In this document: in pieces, positions 33,991 through 41,022 of the stretch
Numbering within the stretch: the first letter of the stretch is position 1
How the letters are laid out: each line of letters starts with the position of its first letter
DNA from: Virgibacillus sp. SK37
GTDB taxonomy: Bacteria; Bacillota; Bacilli; Bacillales; Amphibacillaceae
DNA: 64,000 bases
Assembly: GCF_000725285.1 (NCBI RefSeq)
Contig: NZ_CP007161.1
Coordinates: 1,783,911 to 1,847,910, forward strand
Direction of reading: 5' to 3'
The notes under the pieces: generated by a model
Database searches by the model: none
Told to the model about the DNA's origin: nothing
What the model saw: the letters and a program-made list of their open reading frames with translations, nothing else
Program-made: the position numbers and the translations under genes

Positions 33991-35415
33991 GGCTCTATAC
34001 TAAATGTGGTGGTCTCCTTTGGAGGATCAGTGTTTCCGTAAGAAACAAAAAAATACACTCATTCCCCTCTCTTTTGTTAACCTAAAGTTGCGACACAAAA
34101 GGAAAAGGAGAGGGAAAGAGTGCAAAACCATTTTATCATAGAAATGTTAGGTATTGAAGACAAACATGTAGATGTATGGGAAGTTTCTAGTGACTCAGCT
34201 AAGTTTTTTGTAGAGCTATATACAAAAGTAAAGAAGCAGAAGTGCCCGTTTTGTGGCAATAGGACAAAAAGTATCCACGGCTATCGTACCCAAACGATTC
34301 AGGGGCCCATTGTTTCCAATAAACCAGTTAGTATTTCTTTGAAAAAGAGACGCTACTTATGTAAGGCGTGTAATCATACGTTTTATGAAAAGCTTCAGAT
34401 GGTGGAACGATACCAACGTTGCACCCGTTCTATACAAACGACAGCGCTAACGTATACAGCTGTGGGCTCATTTACTACAGCTGCCCAGTTAACTGGGATG
34501 AGTTCGCAACGGTTACTTCGTATTTATGATCGAAAAGAAATAAAAACAAGGAAAGTCCTGCCACGTGCGTTAGCTATTGATGAATTTAAAGGGGATGCGG
34601 GCGGTGAAAGGTTTCAAACGGTCATTGCGGATGTAGAAAATAAAGAGATTGTGGATGTCTTACCTGATCGGAAGGTAGATACAATTAAAGCTTATCTTCA
34701 GTCCTGTGATACAAGTAACGTAGAGATTGTCGTCATGGACCTTTCTAAGTCTTTTAAGCAAGCAATACGGAAGGCGCTTGGTAACCCACTGATCATCGCT
34801 GATCGATTTCATTTTATGCGGCAAGTATATTGGGCGCTAGATGAAGTACGTCGAGAAGTGCAAAGAGACTTAGAGAAAAAAGACCGGATATATATGAAAA
34901 AAAGTAAAAAGTTACTTTGGAAATCAACCTATAAATTATCAGAAGAAGAGCGAGAGAAAGTAAATCAGTTACTCCAGGTTGATCCTCGATTAGAAGAGGC
35001 ATACAACCTAAAAAACAAACTTGATCAGTGGTTTAAAGAGAGTAACGAAAAGACCGCTACACAGGGTCTAGAAGGATGTTTAATGGCGATGAAGGATTCT
35101 AATATTGAGTCTTTTCATAGAGTAAGAAAAACATTTGAGCGGTGGAAGCAAGAGATCTTGCATTCCTTTATGTATCCTTTTAATAATGGATATATTGAAG
35201 GCGTAAATAATACAATTAAAGTGGCAAAACGAATGTCGTATGGAATTAAAAATTTTAATCGATTAAAAAAGAAAATACTGTGGCGACAAGAGGTTAGAAG
35301 GGTTTTGACACAATAGAAACGGCAACCAATATACGTACGCAGCTATTTAAGCAAAGGCTTTTTAATAAAAGAGATGGTGGAGTGAAAATCACACCACCAC
35401 ATTTGACTGAGAACC
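33991..35415 (+). mobile_element. Complete ISL3-family insertion sequence, 1425 bp
   Basis: The ends are imperfect inverted repeats: left GGCTCTATACTAAATGTGG (33991 on) and the complement of the right end, GGTTCTCAGTCAAATGTGG, sharing a perfect AAATGTGGTGG core. The element is flanked by an 8-base direct repeat, the size made by ISL3 elements, and contains one intact transposase gene. It therefore looks recent and potentially active. Confidence 0.95.
34120..35316 (+). CDS. ISL3-family transposase
   Basis: The 398-residue protein has an N-terminal zinc finger (CPFCGNRTK ... YLCKACNHTF), a DNA-binding HTH, and a DDE catalytic domain: LAIDEFKGD (first Asp), VVMDLSKSFKQAI and ADRFHFMRQ (second Asp region), and NNGYIEGVNNTIKVAKRMSYG (Glu). 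Length and motifs match ISL3-family enzymes. The GTG start follows GGAGAGGG. No frameshift or stop is present. Confidence 0.95.
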   Translation: MQNHFIIEMLGIEDKHVDVWEVSSDSAKFFVELYTKVKKQKCPFCGNRTKSIHGYRTQTIQGPIVSNKPVSISLKKRRYLCKACNHTFYEKLQMVERYQRCTRSIQTTALTYTAVGSFTTAAQLTGMSSQRLLRIYDRKEIKTRKVLPRALAIDEFKGDAGGERFQTVIADVENKEIVDVLPDRKVDTIKAYLQSCDTSNVEIVVMDLSKSFKQAIRKALGNPLIIADRFHFMRQVYWALDEVRREVQRDLEKKDRIYMKKSKKLLWKSTYKLSEEEREKVNQLLQVDPRLEEAYNLKNKLDQWFKESNEKTATQGLEGCLMAMKDSNIESFHRVRKTFERWKQEILHSFMYPFNNGYIEGVNNTIKVAKRMSYGIKNFNRLKKKILWRQEVRRVLTQ

Positions 35416-35423
35416 AGACATTA
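35416..35423. repeat. Right target-site duplication of the ISL3 element
   Basis: AGACATTA, identical to 33983-33990, directly after the right terminal repeat. Confidence 0.93.
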
Positions 35424-35444
35424 TGGAGCAAGTATTTAGAGAAT

Positions 35445-35479
35445 AAAAAAAGACCCAATCCTATATGGAAAAGGTCTAT
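35445..35479 (-). terminator. Terminator of the repressor gene
   Basis: On the minus strand AGACC / GGGTCT form a stem around about 17 bases, followed by seven T's. It overlaps the repressor stop codon and lies just after the restored replication gene stop. Confidence 0.7.
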
Positions 35480-35718
35480 TCTTCAACAGGTATAAACTCA
35501 ACTATGTCATTGATATTGCATCTAAGGTATTCACACAATAAGCCAATCACATCAAGCGCAACATATTCATTATGTTTCATTTTATGCAATGTAGAGGGAG
35601 ATATACCTAATTCCTCTTTTAATTTAACTTTTTTTACATCTCTGTCAATGAGCGTTTTTTCAAAAGGTTTGTAGCTGGGTTTAATTTTAGATGGTTTTCG
35701 TCTTGGTTTAGTTGCCAT
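35476..35718 (-). CDS. XRE-family (Cro/C1-type) repressor
   Basis: About 80 residues: a basic N-terminal arm (MATKPRRKPSKIKPSYKPF) and a compact HTH (LIDRDVKKVKLKEELGISPSTLHKMKHNEYVALDVIGLLCEYLRCNINDI split over five helices). The family includes small phage repressors and host YozG-like proteins. AGGAGGATAAAT precedes the ATG at 35718; a longer frame to 35805 runs through its own promoter. It is the only leftward gene of the early region and probably keeps lysogeny by binding the symmetric sites at 35768-35843. Confidence 0.85.
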   Translation of the reverse strand: MATKPRRKPSKIKPSYKPFEKTLIDRDVKKVKLKEELGISPSTLHKMKHNEYVALDVIGLLCEYLRCNINDIVEFIPVEE

Positions 35719-35746
35719 ATTATTTATCCTCCTTGTATTTGTATAT

Positions 35747-35775
35747 ATTATATCACCTTCAATAAAAAAGTTCGA
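35747..35775 (-). promoter_or_regulatory. Leftward promoter of the repressor gene
   Basis: On the minus strand TCGAAC (35770-35775), 17 bases, then a perfect TATAAT (35747-35752). The -35 lies inside the left operator-like repeat. Confidence 0.65.
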
Positions 35776-35843
35776 GAAGTTGTATAAAAAGTATTGACTT
35801 GTCATTCGATATAATATATATTTATATACAACAAGTCGAACTT
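35768..35843. promoter_or_regulatory. Paired inverted operators of the lysogeny switch
   Basis: Site 35768-35786 (AAGTTCGAGAAGTTGTATA) and the complement of 35825-35843 (AAGTTCGACTTGTTGTATA) match at 16 of 19 positions, in opposite orientation. One covers the -35 of the leftward promoter and the other the start region of the rightward one. A third, weaker relative lies between (GACTTGTCATTCGA, 35796-35809). Confidence 0.7.
35794..35822 (+). promoter_or_regulatory. Rightward early promoter
   Basis: TTGACT (35794-35799), a 17-base spacer and TATATT (35817-35822). Transcription would start inside the right operator, fitting repression by the XRE protein. Confidence 0.75.
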
Positions 35844-35867
35844 ATATAACTAGGAGGATGAAAATAA

Positions 35868-36026
35868 ATGAAAATCATTTCAGCTTTAAACGCTATAAAC
35901 GATTACTTTTTTGATCTCGAAGACCGACCCGAAACTGACTGGCTAAGTTGCATCTTATTTTACGGAGTTATTATCTTATCACTAATAATCACTGTCATCT
36001 GTTTAATTGGAATATGGACTATATGA
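35868..36026 (+). CDS. 52-residue single-pass membrane peptide, first early gene
   Basis: The sequence starts MKIISALNAINDYFFDLEDR and ends in one membrane helix (GVIILSLIITVICLIGIW). TAGGAGGATG sits about nine bases before the ATG. It is the first gene after the early promoter. I do not recognise it; small membrane peptides in this place can act in superinfection exclusion, but nothing here proves that. Confidence 0.72.
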   Translation: MKIISALNAINDYFFDLEDRPETDWLSCILFYGVIILSLIITVICLIGIWTI

Positions 36027-36042
36027 AAAAGGAGGAATTAAA

Positions 36043-36240
36043 TTGAAGAAATTATCTATCGGATTAATTAGCTTATTTATAGTAATTGCAGTAATCATTA
36101 CTGTAATTATAAACACATCAGATCCAATACCAAATAAAGTTAAAGCAGAGAACTCTAAAACACAATGTATTATAACCAAAGGCGGAATGTTTTTCTGCGA
36201 AGGGAATAAAGGGTATCTCGAGGCTATCAACAATAACTAA
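36043..36240 (+). CDS. 65-residue exported or membrane-anchored peptide
   Basis: A TTG start follows AAGGAGG by seven bases. The N-terminal helix (KKLSIGLISLFIVIAVIITVII) is followed by about 40 polar residues with two Cys (TQCIITKGGMFFCEGN). It may sit outside the membrane with a disulfide. Unknown family. Confidence 0.68.
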   Translation: MKKLSIGLISLFIVIAVIITVIINTSDPIPNKVKAENSKTQCIITKGGMFFCEGNKGYLEAINNN

Positions 36241-36251
36241 GGGGGATATAA

Positions 36252-36374
36252 ATGTTTACCAAAATAAAGCATTGGTATGATTGCCGATTCAAGAATAAGC
36301 ATAGATATGATTTCTACACAAATAGATGCATTGTTTGCAATAAGAAAATTAGGAGGAGAAGTAGTAATGGATAA
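36252..36374 (+). CDS. 40-residue basic peptide with a C-x-x-C pair
   Basis: MFTKIKHWYDCRFKNKHRYD is followed by FYTNRCIVCNKKIRRRSSNG. AAGGGGGAT precedes the ATG. One Cys and a CIVC pair suggest a possible metal knuckle. It overlaps the SinI-like gene by eight bases. Unrecognised. Confidence 0.55.
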   Translation: MFTKIKHWYDCRFKNKHRYDFYTNRCIVCNKKIRRRSSNG

Positions 36375-36474
36375 GGAATGGGTTGCTCTTATTGTCGAAG
36401 CAAAGCAACTAGGTCTTACAGCCGAGGAAGTAAGCAATTTCTTAACAAATAAAGGAGGAAAAATAAATGGTTAA
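36367..36474 (+). CDS. SinI-type anti-repressor peptide
   Basis: The 35 residues (MDKEWVALIVEAKQLGLTAE, then EVSNFLTNKGGKING) are almost wholly a SinI domain; B. subtilis SinI has LDQEWVELMVEAKEANISPE at the same place. SinI binds the multimerisation helices of the regulator SinR and releases its targets, promoting biofilm and sporulation genes. AGGAGGAGAAG precedes the ATG. The phage repressor at 35476 lacks an obvious SinR-type dimerisation helix pair, so the partner may be a host SinR-like protein or a phage regulator outside the window. Confidence 0.82.
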   Translation: MDKEWVALIVEAKQLGLTAEEVSNFLTNKGGKING

Positions 36475-36754
36475 ACAAATAAATTATCAATTAACATGTG
36501 AGAGTATAATTAGTAGTGTGATGCTAGGTGATTGGCTCTCAGCAGAAAAGTCGAACGATGAACAAAAGAAGAAAACTGCACTACTAAGACTAGCTCAAAT
36601 ATGCCAGTATGATGATTTCCCAATAAGTGAATTGCTTAAATTGGCTCACAAGCGCAATAAGATTTTGTTTTTTACTCACCAAATAGATATAGATAAGCTC
36701 AAGCTAGAAATAGAGGAGAAATTAACTGAGTTAAACAAAAGATACTCTCTCTAG
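36467..36754 (+). CDS. Hypothetical early phage protein
   Basis: 95 residues, mostly helical (CESIISSVMLGDWLSAEKSNDEQ..., ending KLKLEIEEKLTELNKRYSL). It overlaps the SinI-like gene by eight bases and is probably coupled to it. Unrecognised; a partner role with the SinI-like peptide is possible only from context. Confidence 0.7.
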   Translation: MVKQINYQLTCESIISSVMLGDWLSAEKSNDEQKKKTALLRLAQICQYDDFPISELLKLAHKRNKILFFTHQIDIDKLKLEIEEKLTELNKRYSL

Positions 36755-36795
36755 TCTGAAAAATGATATAATTACAATATCTAGGAGGTGGTAAA

Positions 36796-36939
36796 GTGAG
36801 CTTGAAATCCAAAATTTATAATGCATTAAGAATCTGGAACGACTTATCGGCAATAAAAAGGGGGAAAATTGGCAAAAGAATTGGTAGACGAGCAGCAGGC
36901 AAGATAAGTGGCAAATTTATTGGTAAATTATTCAAGTAA
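36796..36939 (+). CDS. 47-residue basic phage peptide
   Basis: A GTG start follows AGGAGGTGG. The sequence MSLKSKIYNALRIWNDLSAI then runs into a Lys/Arg/Gly-rich tail (KRGKIGKRIGRRAAGKISGK). Similar tiny basic peptides occur in Bacillus phages. Possible nucleic acid binding; function unknown. Confidence 0.68.
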   Translation: MSLKSKIYNALRIWNDLSAIKRGKIGKRIGRRAAGKISGKFIGKLFK

Positions 36940-36998
36940 ACACCATGCTGATACATAATAAACAACAAAAAAAATAATATCAAAGGGGATATGGGAAA

Positions 36999-37418
36999 AT
37001 GGAAAATAACAAAATGGATGAAATATTTAACTTTTGCGGTGTAAATAGTGAGGAAAACAAGCAATTACTTAGATTTTTAATCAATACTGAAGAAGATATG
37101 TCTCTATTCATGGACAAGTACTATACAGGTGAGATAGTACCTAATATGAGAGATTTTCAGCAATATAAAAGGTCTCAGAATATGATGTCTGAAGATGAGT
37201 TCCTAGCAAAATTTGAAGAGAACAAAAAAGAGGCTCTTGAAGGTTTGCTCCAAGAACCGATATCAGAAAATATGTTGGGGTATATGTCTAAGCATAGTGT
37301 AACAGAAAAAGAATTATATGCAAGGTATAAGCAATCTCCAAAACGCTCATATATAAACTTAGTCCGAGGATATCAAGGAAGTGTCAAACCAGCTCATGAC
37401 ACCCTGATTCAAGAATAG
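36999..37418 (+). CDS. Hypothetical early phage protein
   Basis: 139 residues, acidic, mostly helical (MDEIFNFCGVNSEENKQLLRF ... YARYKQSPKRSYINLVRGY split by polar turns). AAAGGGGATATGGG precedes the ATG. No family recognised. It is the last gene before a new promoter at 37461. Confidence 0.7.
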   Translation: MENNKMDEIFNFCGVNSEENKQLLRFLINTEEDMSLFMDKYYTGEIVPNMRDFQQYKRSQNMMSEDEFLAKFEENKKEALEGLLQEPISENMLGYMSKHSVTEKELYARYKQSPKRSYINLVRGYQGSVKPAHDTLIQE

Positions 37419-37460
37419 AATTGGACAAATTAAATTGTTCTATATAATGAACGAAAACCA

Positions 37461-37488
37461 TTGACATTGTTCTTAATTTAAGTATAAT
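37461..37488 (+). promoter_or_regulatory. SigA-type promoter with downstream GTCAAA repeats
   Basis: A perfect TTGACA (37461-37466), a 16-base spacer and a perfect TATAAT (37483-37488). Just downstream are three GTCAAA copies (37498-37520), which could bind a regulator near the start site. Confidence 0.82.
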
Positions 37489-37545
37489 TAAGATAAGGTC
37501 AAAGATAGTCAAAGTCAAATTTAATCAAAAAAGGAGAAGATGTAA

Positions 37546-38061
37546 ATGGGAAAAATAATTGATTTTAATGAGATTCTTAAAAGAAAGGAAAAAATGGATA
37601 AGATAAAACTGCAATTAGCTGATGAAGCATCTACTAAAGAAGCTCTAAAAGATTTAATTAAGGAAACAATTGAGGATTATACCATAATGCTTAATAAGTC
37701 AATAAGTATTGCGGAGTCAGCAATAAATATGTCCAAAAAACAATCACAAACAATTGAAGAATTTAATAAAACGATGATTCCATCTAATAGATCAGTAGAG
37801 CAAATAGATAGTCTTGTCTCTGATTATCTTGAAGAAAAGGATATGGCAAACGAAAAGCAGAATAAGCTTGATATATTTTCATTTTTTATAGAAGAAAAAG
37901 GGTTGCATGATAAATTTATTGAATTTGTTCAAGAAGTTTCTAAAACTGAACAGAATGGCAGGTTAGACATTAAAAATGCTGCCGATGAATTGCTTAAAGA
38001 ACATGGAGAATTTATGATGTCTGAGTACTTATTTGATAATTATACTGTGGAAGAGAATTAG
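37546..38061 (+). CDS. Hypothetical coiled-coil phage protein
   Basis: 171 residues with strong heptad-like helices (ILKRKEKMDKIKLQLADEA, TIEDYTIMLNKSISIAESA). Acidic C-terminal half with no motif I recognise. AAAAGGAGAAG precedes the ATG. It is probably the only gene driven strongly by the 37461 promoter before the next control region. Confidence 0.7.
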   Translation: MGKIIDFNEILKRKEKMDKIKLQLADEASTKEALKDLIKETIEDYTIMLNKSISIAESAINMSKKQSQTIEEFNKTMIPSNRSVEQIDSLVSDYLEEKDMANEKQNKLDIFSFFIEEKGLHDKFIEFVQEVSKTEQNGRLDIKNAADELLKEHGEFMMSEYLFDNYTVEEN

Positions 38062-38110
38062 TGCAATTATAATTCATATAAGCCAATTAGAAGCTACTGA
38101 CATGCTTTAT

Positions 38111-38122
38111 AGATGATATAAT
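38111..38122 (+). promoter_or_regulatory. Extended -10 promoter candidate
   Basis: TGATATAAT (TGn plus perfect TATAAT at 38117-38122) lies about 80 bases before two tiny genes. The -35 is poor (CTGACA at 14 bases). Confidence 0.4.
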
Positions 38123-38201
38123 ATATTTGGTCTAAGATTATACTAAATCTGCCACAGTAAGCGCTTATAAGGTGGAGCAGTTATTAATAGGAGGTGAAAG
38201 T

Positions 38202-38294
38202 ATGCTAGATATTACAATAGATATTCCATGGGTAACACCTAATGAAGAAAAATTAGAAGAAATTGTTAAAATAATCGAAGATATGGATATTTGA
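38202..38294 (+). CDS. 30-residue microprotein
   Basis: MLDITIDIPWVTPNEEKLEE then IVKIIEDMDI. A strong site (TAGGAGGTGAAAG) precedes the ATG. The pattern (beta-like hydrophobic start, a Pro pair, amphipathic acidic helix) is repeated in the next tiny gene, so they may be paralogues. Confidence 0.5.
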   Translation: MLDITIDIPWVTPNEEKLEEIVKIIEDMDI

Positions 38295-38326
38295 ATACGA
38301 TTTAAGAAAAGAGGGGCTGTGGGTTA

Positions 38327-38425
38327 GTGAAAAGTAAATTGATAATACCAGATGACATTCCTTTGCTCATTCCTGATGAAAGAATACCGGGAATACTAGA
38401 AATAATAGAAGAGTTATATAGGTGA
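38327..38425 (+). CDS. 32-residue microprotein
   Basis: GTG start after GAGGGG. MKSKLIIPDDIPLLIPDERI then PGILEIIEELYR. Shares the I-P-x(n)-E-x-x-I-I-E layout with the preceding gene. Unknown. Confidence 0.45.
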   Translation: MKSKLIIPDDIPLLIPDERIPGILEIIEELYR

Positions 38426-38457
38426 AAATTGGATAGTTAAAAAATAAATCACAAAAT

Positions 38458-38490
38458 CCCATTGACAACTGACATCAATGGGTGTATATT
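38458..38490 (+). promoter_or_regulatory. Promoter with palindromic operator over the -35
   Basis: TTGACA (38462-38467), a 17-base spacer and TATATT (38485-38490). An 8-base inverted repeat CCCATTGA / TCAATGGG (38458-38465 and 38475-38482) covers the -35 and spacer, as expected for a repressor site. Confidence 0.72.
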
Positions 38491-38618
38491 TAATAGTGGA
38501 CACCTATTTTTACACAAATATAGTATTTTATCATTTTTATTTTATGGTATGTCTTATTCTATCGTACTAATTTTATTAAGTCAAGGGTTAATCTAATTAA
38601 TTTTAAGGAGGTGAGAAA

Positions 38619-38750
38619 ATGAAAGATGGATGGCAATTTATAGTTGAAGAGTATCGCCAACATAACAAATTTCTGATGGAACAAATTAAAGAAAAGAACA
38701 TCGAATTAAAGAAGTTAAGAAACGATCTGCAACAATATAAAGAGAAGTGA
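38619..38750 (+). CDS. 43-residue helical peptide
   Basis: MKDGWQFIVEEYRQHNKFLM followed by a Lys/Glu coiled segment ending QQYKEK. AAGGAGGTGAG precedes the ATG. Possibly a short coiled coil; no family recognised. Confidence 0.6.
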   Translation: MKDGWQFIVEEYRQHNKFLMEQIKEKNIELKKLRNDLQQYKEK

Positions 38751-38840
38751 ATCATGCAAAAATTAAGGGGGTGGTTAAATTGAAATAAGTAGTTGAAATA
38801 CCATTGAAAAAAAATAATTAAACAAGGAGGAAATAAGTTA

Positions 38841-39062
38841 TTGTCAACAACTGAAATTAAAAATACTATCACAATCCATTCAAGAAAAATGGCTATATAT
38901 CTACAATGCAGAGGTTTTGTGCTTATAAATATGAAAGAAAACCTCTCTAATAGCTTCAAGGTATTCCTTTTCTCTGATACTCCTGAAATAAGAGAAGCTA
39001 TGTCAGACTACAAAAAGGATAACCGATTCCACACCTTTATTACTAGGATAGAAGGGCGGTAA
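38841..39062 (+). CDS. DUF5659-like small phage protein
   Basis: About 73 residues from a TTG that follows AAGGAGGAAAT. The pattern SRKMAIYLQCRGFVLI ... FKVFLFSDTPEIREAMSDYK resembles short DUF5659-type phage proteins (recalled, not searched). It lies three bases before the helicase-like gene and probably shares its transcript. Confidence 0.62.
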   Translation: MSTTEIKNTITIHSRKMAIYLQCRGFVLINMKENLSNSFKVFLFSDTPEIREAMSDYKKDNRFHTFITRIEGR

Positions 39063-39065
39063 TAA

Positions 39066-40850
39066 TTGTTGGAATCAAATATCATAATTCAAAAAAATGA
39101 TGCTCTACATAATGTTTATTCAGATACTTATACAAAAAAGATTCAATACTTAGAAAAAATAATTACTACATACGAAACAGAAAGTGACATATTTAATGTC
39201 CTAGACTTTGAAGCTGGATTCGGTAAGAGTCGTTACAGCGACTTAATCATTAAGCGGTACATAGAAGAGAATGCTTTCGCCAATCATAGAAAGTTTTTAG
39301 TAGTAAAGAGATTCAATTCGGAGGCTGAAAAATCAGCTGCAACGATAAATGAATTAAATTGGATAAGTGGAAATGTTGCTGTTGCTATAACTGCCGAAAA
39401 TTGGAAAAGTCATTGGAAGCTTAATGCTAATAGACTAAAAGATGTACCTGTGTTATTTATATCCCACCAAAGGTACATTGATCTGTGCTTAGACGATAAA
39501 ATGAGAAAAATATTTACGGAGGGTAGACATACTTTGATCGTGGACGAAAAAGTTAATTTCCCTATTTACACATATTCAGACAGACTCTATTCAGTAGTTC
39601 GGGAAGTAATCCCTTTTAGATATCGTACTCTATATGATGATGTTTGTTGTTGCTTCCAAAGTTATTTGGCAAATAAAGAAGAGAAACAGGAGACCAATAC
39701 TATAGATCGTGTCAGGTTTAAAGTAGATAAGACTAAACTTGATGATCTGCTAAAAATAATCAATGAACTATTAGTTAAGAAGGAAGTAAAAGGTAGTCAA
39801 CAAAGGGAACTGCTCAAACAGATGTATTATGGGTTGCCAGTGTGGTTGTCTCAGATGTGCATTTATAACAGTCGCAAGATAGTTACTAATAATCCTAAGC
39901 ATCAACATTGGGGATTGAATAACAATATCATTCTTGATGCTACAGCCTCCTTAGATGGTGTTTATTACATGAATAATGATAAATATAGGCTTATAAAGCA
40001 AGGTAGGATGATTGACCATAACAAAAGTACATTCACACCTATTATTTATAATTCGTCAAAGAGTAATGTATTAAAGGATAAGGAAGTATTTTTTGAGGAA
40101 ATGGCAAAAAAAATTAATGCTAGTCACAATATTAATGACAAAACTTTAATAGTGACACATAAGGACTATGCAATGGAGATTAAAGAAAAATTATTAAAGT
40201 ATGTTGATGGGTCTCTAATCTGGAATGATAAATTTAATGACAATGATCCAGATTACAATAATGAAAAATTTGCTATTGCGTGGTATGGGAACCTAATTGG
40301 CAAGAATACATTTAATAAATTTGACAATGTTTGGCTTTTAACTAAACCTAATATTCCAATTAGTAACTATTTAGTTCATTACATGCAATATTCCCAGAAG
40401 TCTTTAGGTAACAAATCATTGGCACTAGAAAAGGGTAAATTTAAAAATCCATTATTTAATCTTGTACAGAAAGGCTATATAGCCTCAGAGACATATCAAA
40501 GTCTTAAACGAATACAAAGGGTTGCTGAGCCTAAAGGTAGATTTTACATAGTAAATAACGATATTGATCTCGTAAGAAGTGTAATTGGACAAATTAATGA
40601 TGCAATTTTAGAAGAACCAATAGAATTGGATTTTATAAAAGAAAGAAAGCAAACGAAGAATAAATCTAAGTGCGACAAGGTTTGTGAATACATATTTTCA
40701 TGTAACAAAAAGGAAATTGCAAAATCAGACCTAAAGAGAAGCTTTGACATAAAAAACTTTACGCATGAGATTGCTAAAAAACAACGCTTCAGCAGGTTAG
40801 AAGAGGAGGGGAAAATCAAAGTTTTAACTAGAAAAATACTCGTTTTATAA
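39066..40850 (+). CDS. SF2-type helicase-like ATPase, phage replication module
   Basis: The 594-residue protein has a Walker A (EAGFGKSR, lysine near residue 54), an Asp-Glu motif (LIVDEKVNF near 160), a DATAS motif in IILDATASLDG near 300, and late motifs KTLIVTHKDYA and AWYGNLIGKNTFNKFDNVWLL, which fit SF2 helicases of phages and plasmids. A small basic C-terminal domain follows. It is likely to unwind DNA or RNA at phage replication; this is inferred. The start is one of two adjacent TTG codons. The stop overlaps a long inverted repeat. Confidence 0.72.
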   Translation: MLESNIIIQKNDALHNVYSDTYTKKIQYLEKIITTYETESDIFNVLDFEAGFGKSRYSDLIIKRYIEENAFANHRKFLVVKRFNSEAEKSAATINELNWISGNVAVAITAENWKSHWKLNANRLKDVPVLFISHQRYIDLCLDDKMRKIFTEGRHTLIVDEKVNFPIYTYSDRLYSVVREVIPFRYRTLYDDVCCCFQSYLANKEEKQETNTIDRVRFKVDKTKLDDLLKIINELLVKKEVKGSQQRELLKQMYYGLPVWLSQMCIYNSRKIVTNNPKHQHWGLNNNIILDATASLDGVYYMNNDKYRLIKQGRMIDHNKSTFTPIIYNSSKSNVLKDKEVFFEEMAKKINASHNINDKTLIVTHKDYAMEIKEKLLKYVDGSLIWNDKFNDNDPDYNNEKFAIAWYGNLIGKNTFNKFDNVWLLTKPNIPISNYLVHYMQYSQKSLGNKSLALEKGKFKNPLFNLVQKGYIASETYQSLKRIQRVAEPKGRFYIVNNDIDLVRSVIGQINDAILEEPIELDFIKERKQTKNKSKCDKVCEYIFSCNKKEIAKSDLKRSFDIKNFTHEIAKKQRFSRLEEEGKIKVLTRKILVL

Positions 40851-41022
40851 AAGGCTAACAGCTACTTAGATATTACAAAGATAAATTTTTACAAATTTAC
40901 TTTCCAATATTAACAAAGTTAAATTGAATACTACAACTTAATAAAAAATAAATAATCACTAATCTCTAAAAGGTAAACTGTTAGGAACTTACCGTTTATA
41001 TATAGGTACTTGTTAGCCTTTT
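40849..41022. repeat. Long imperfect inverted repeat, 174 bp
   Basis: AAAAGGCTAACA (40849-40860) is repeated perfectly inverted at 41011-41022. Pairing continues inward with TACTTA against TAGGTA (one G-T) and ATAT against ATAT. The inside has a smaller GGTAA/TTACC hairpin (40972-40993). It could be a large RNA stem or a MITE-like unit. Confidence 0.6.

Larger units (their letters stand above)
33207..35446 (+). pseudogene. Phage winged-helix replication-type protein, 3' end interrupted by an ISL3 element
   Basis: Codons 1-261 (33207-33989) give an N-terminal winged helix (SLPEDWTLYKTQLYNKF ... AWKILLEKRYAIGF), a Ser/Thr/Lys linker, and a helical C-terminal domain (FAKGRWSKKQWSSLIKKFV). This layout resembles phage and plasmid replication initiators; the role is inferred. 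Removing 33991-35415 and one 8-base duplicate restores the frame, ending MEQVFRE and stop at 35444-35446, so the parent had 268 residues. In the present state the frame runs into the IS and ends at 34085 with about 31 foreign residues, so it may still be functional. AAAAGGTGAT precedes the ATG. Confidence 0.75.

Noticed and set aside
33207-34085. Full-length 292-residue gene as it stands
   Set aside because: Its last 31 residues come from the IS left end, as shown by the target duplication and terminal repeats.
35476-35718. SinR homologue as the partner of the SinI-like peptide
   Set aside because: The protein lacks a second helical domain with a SinI-binding helix pair; only the HTH and a basic arm are visible.
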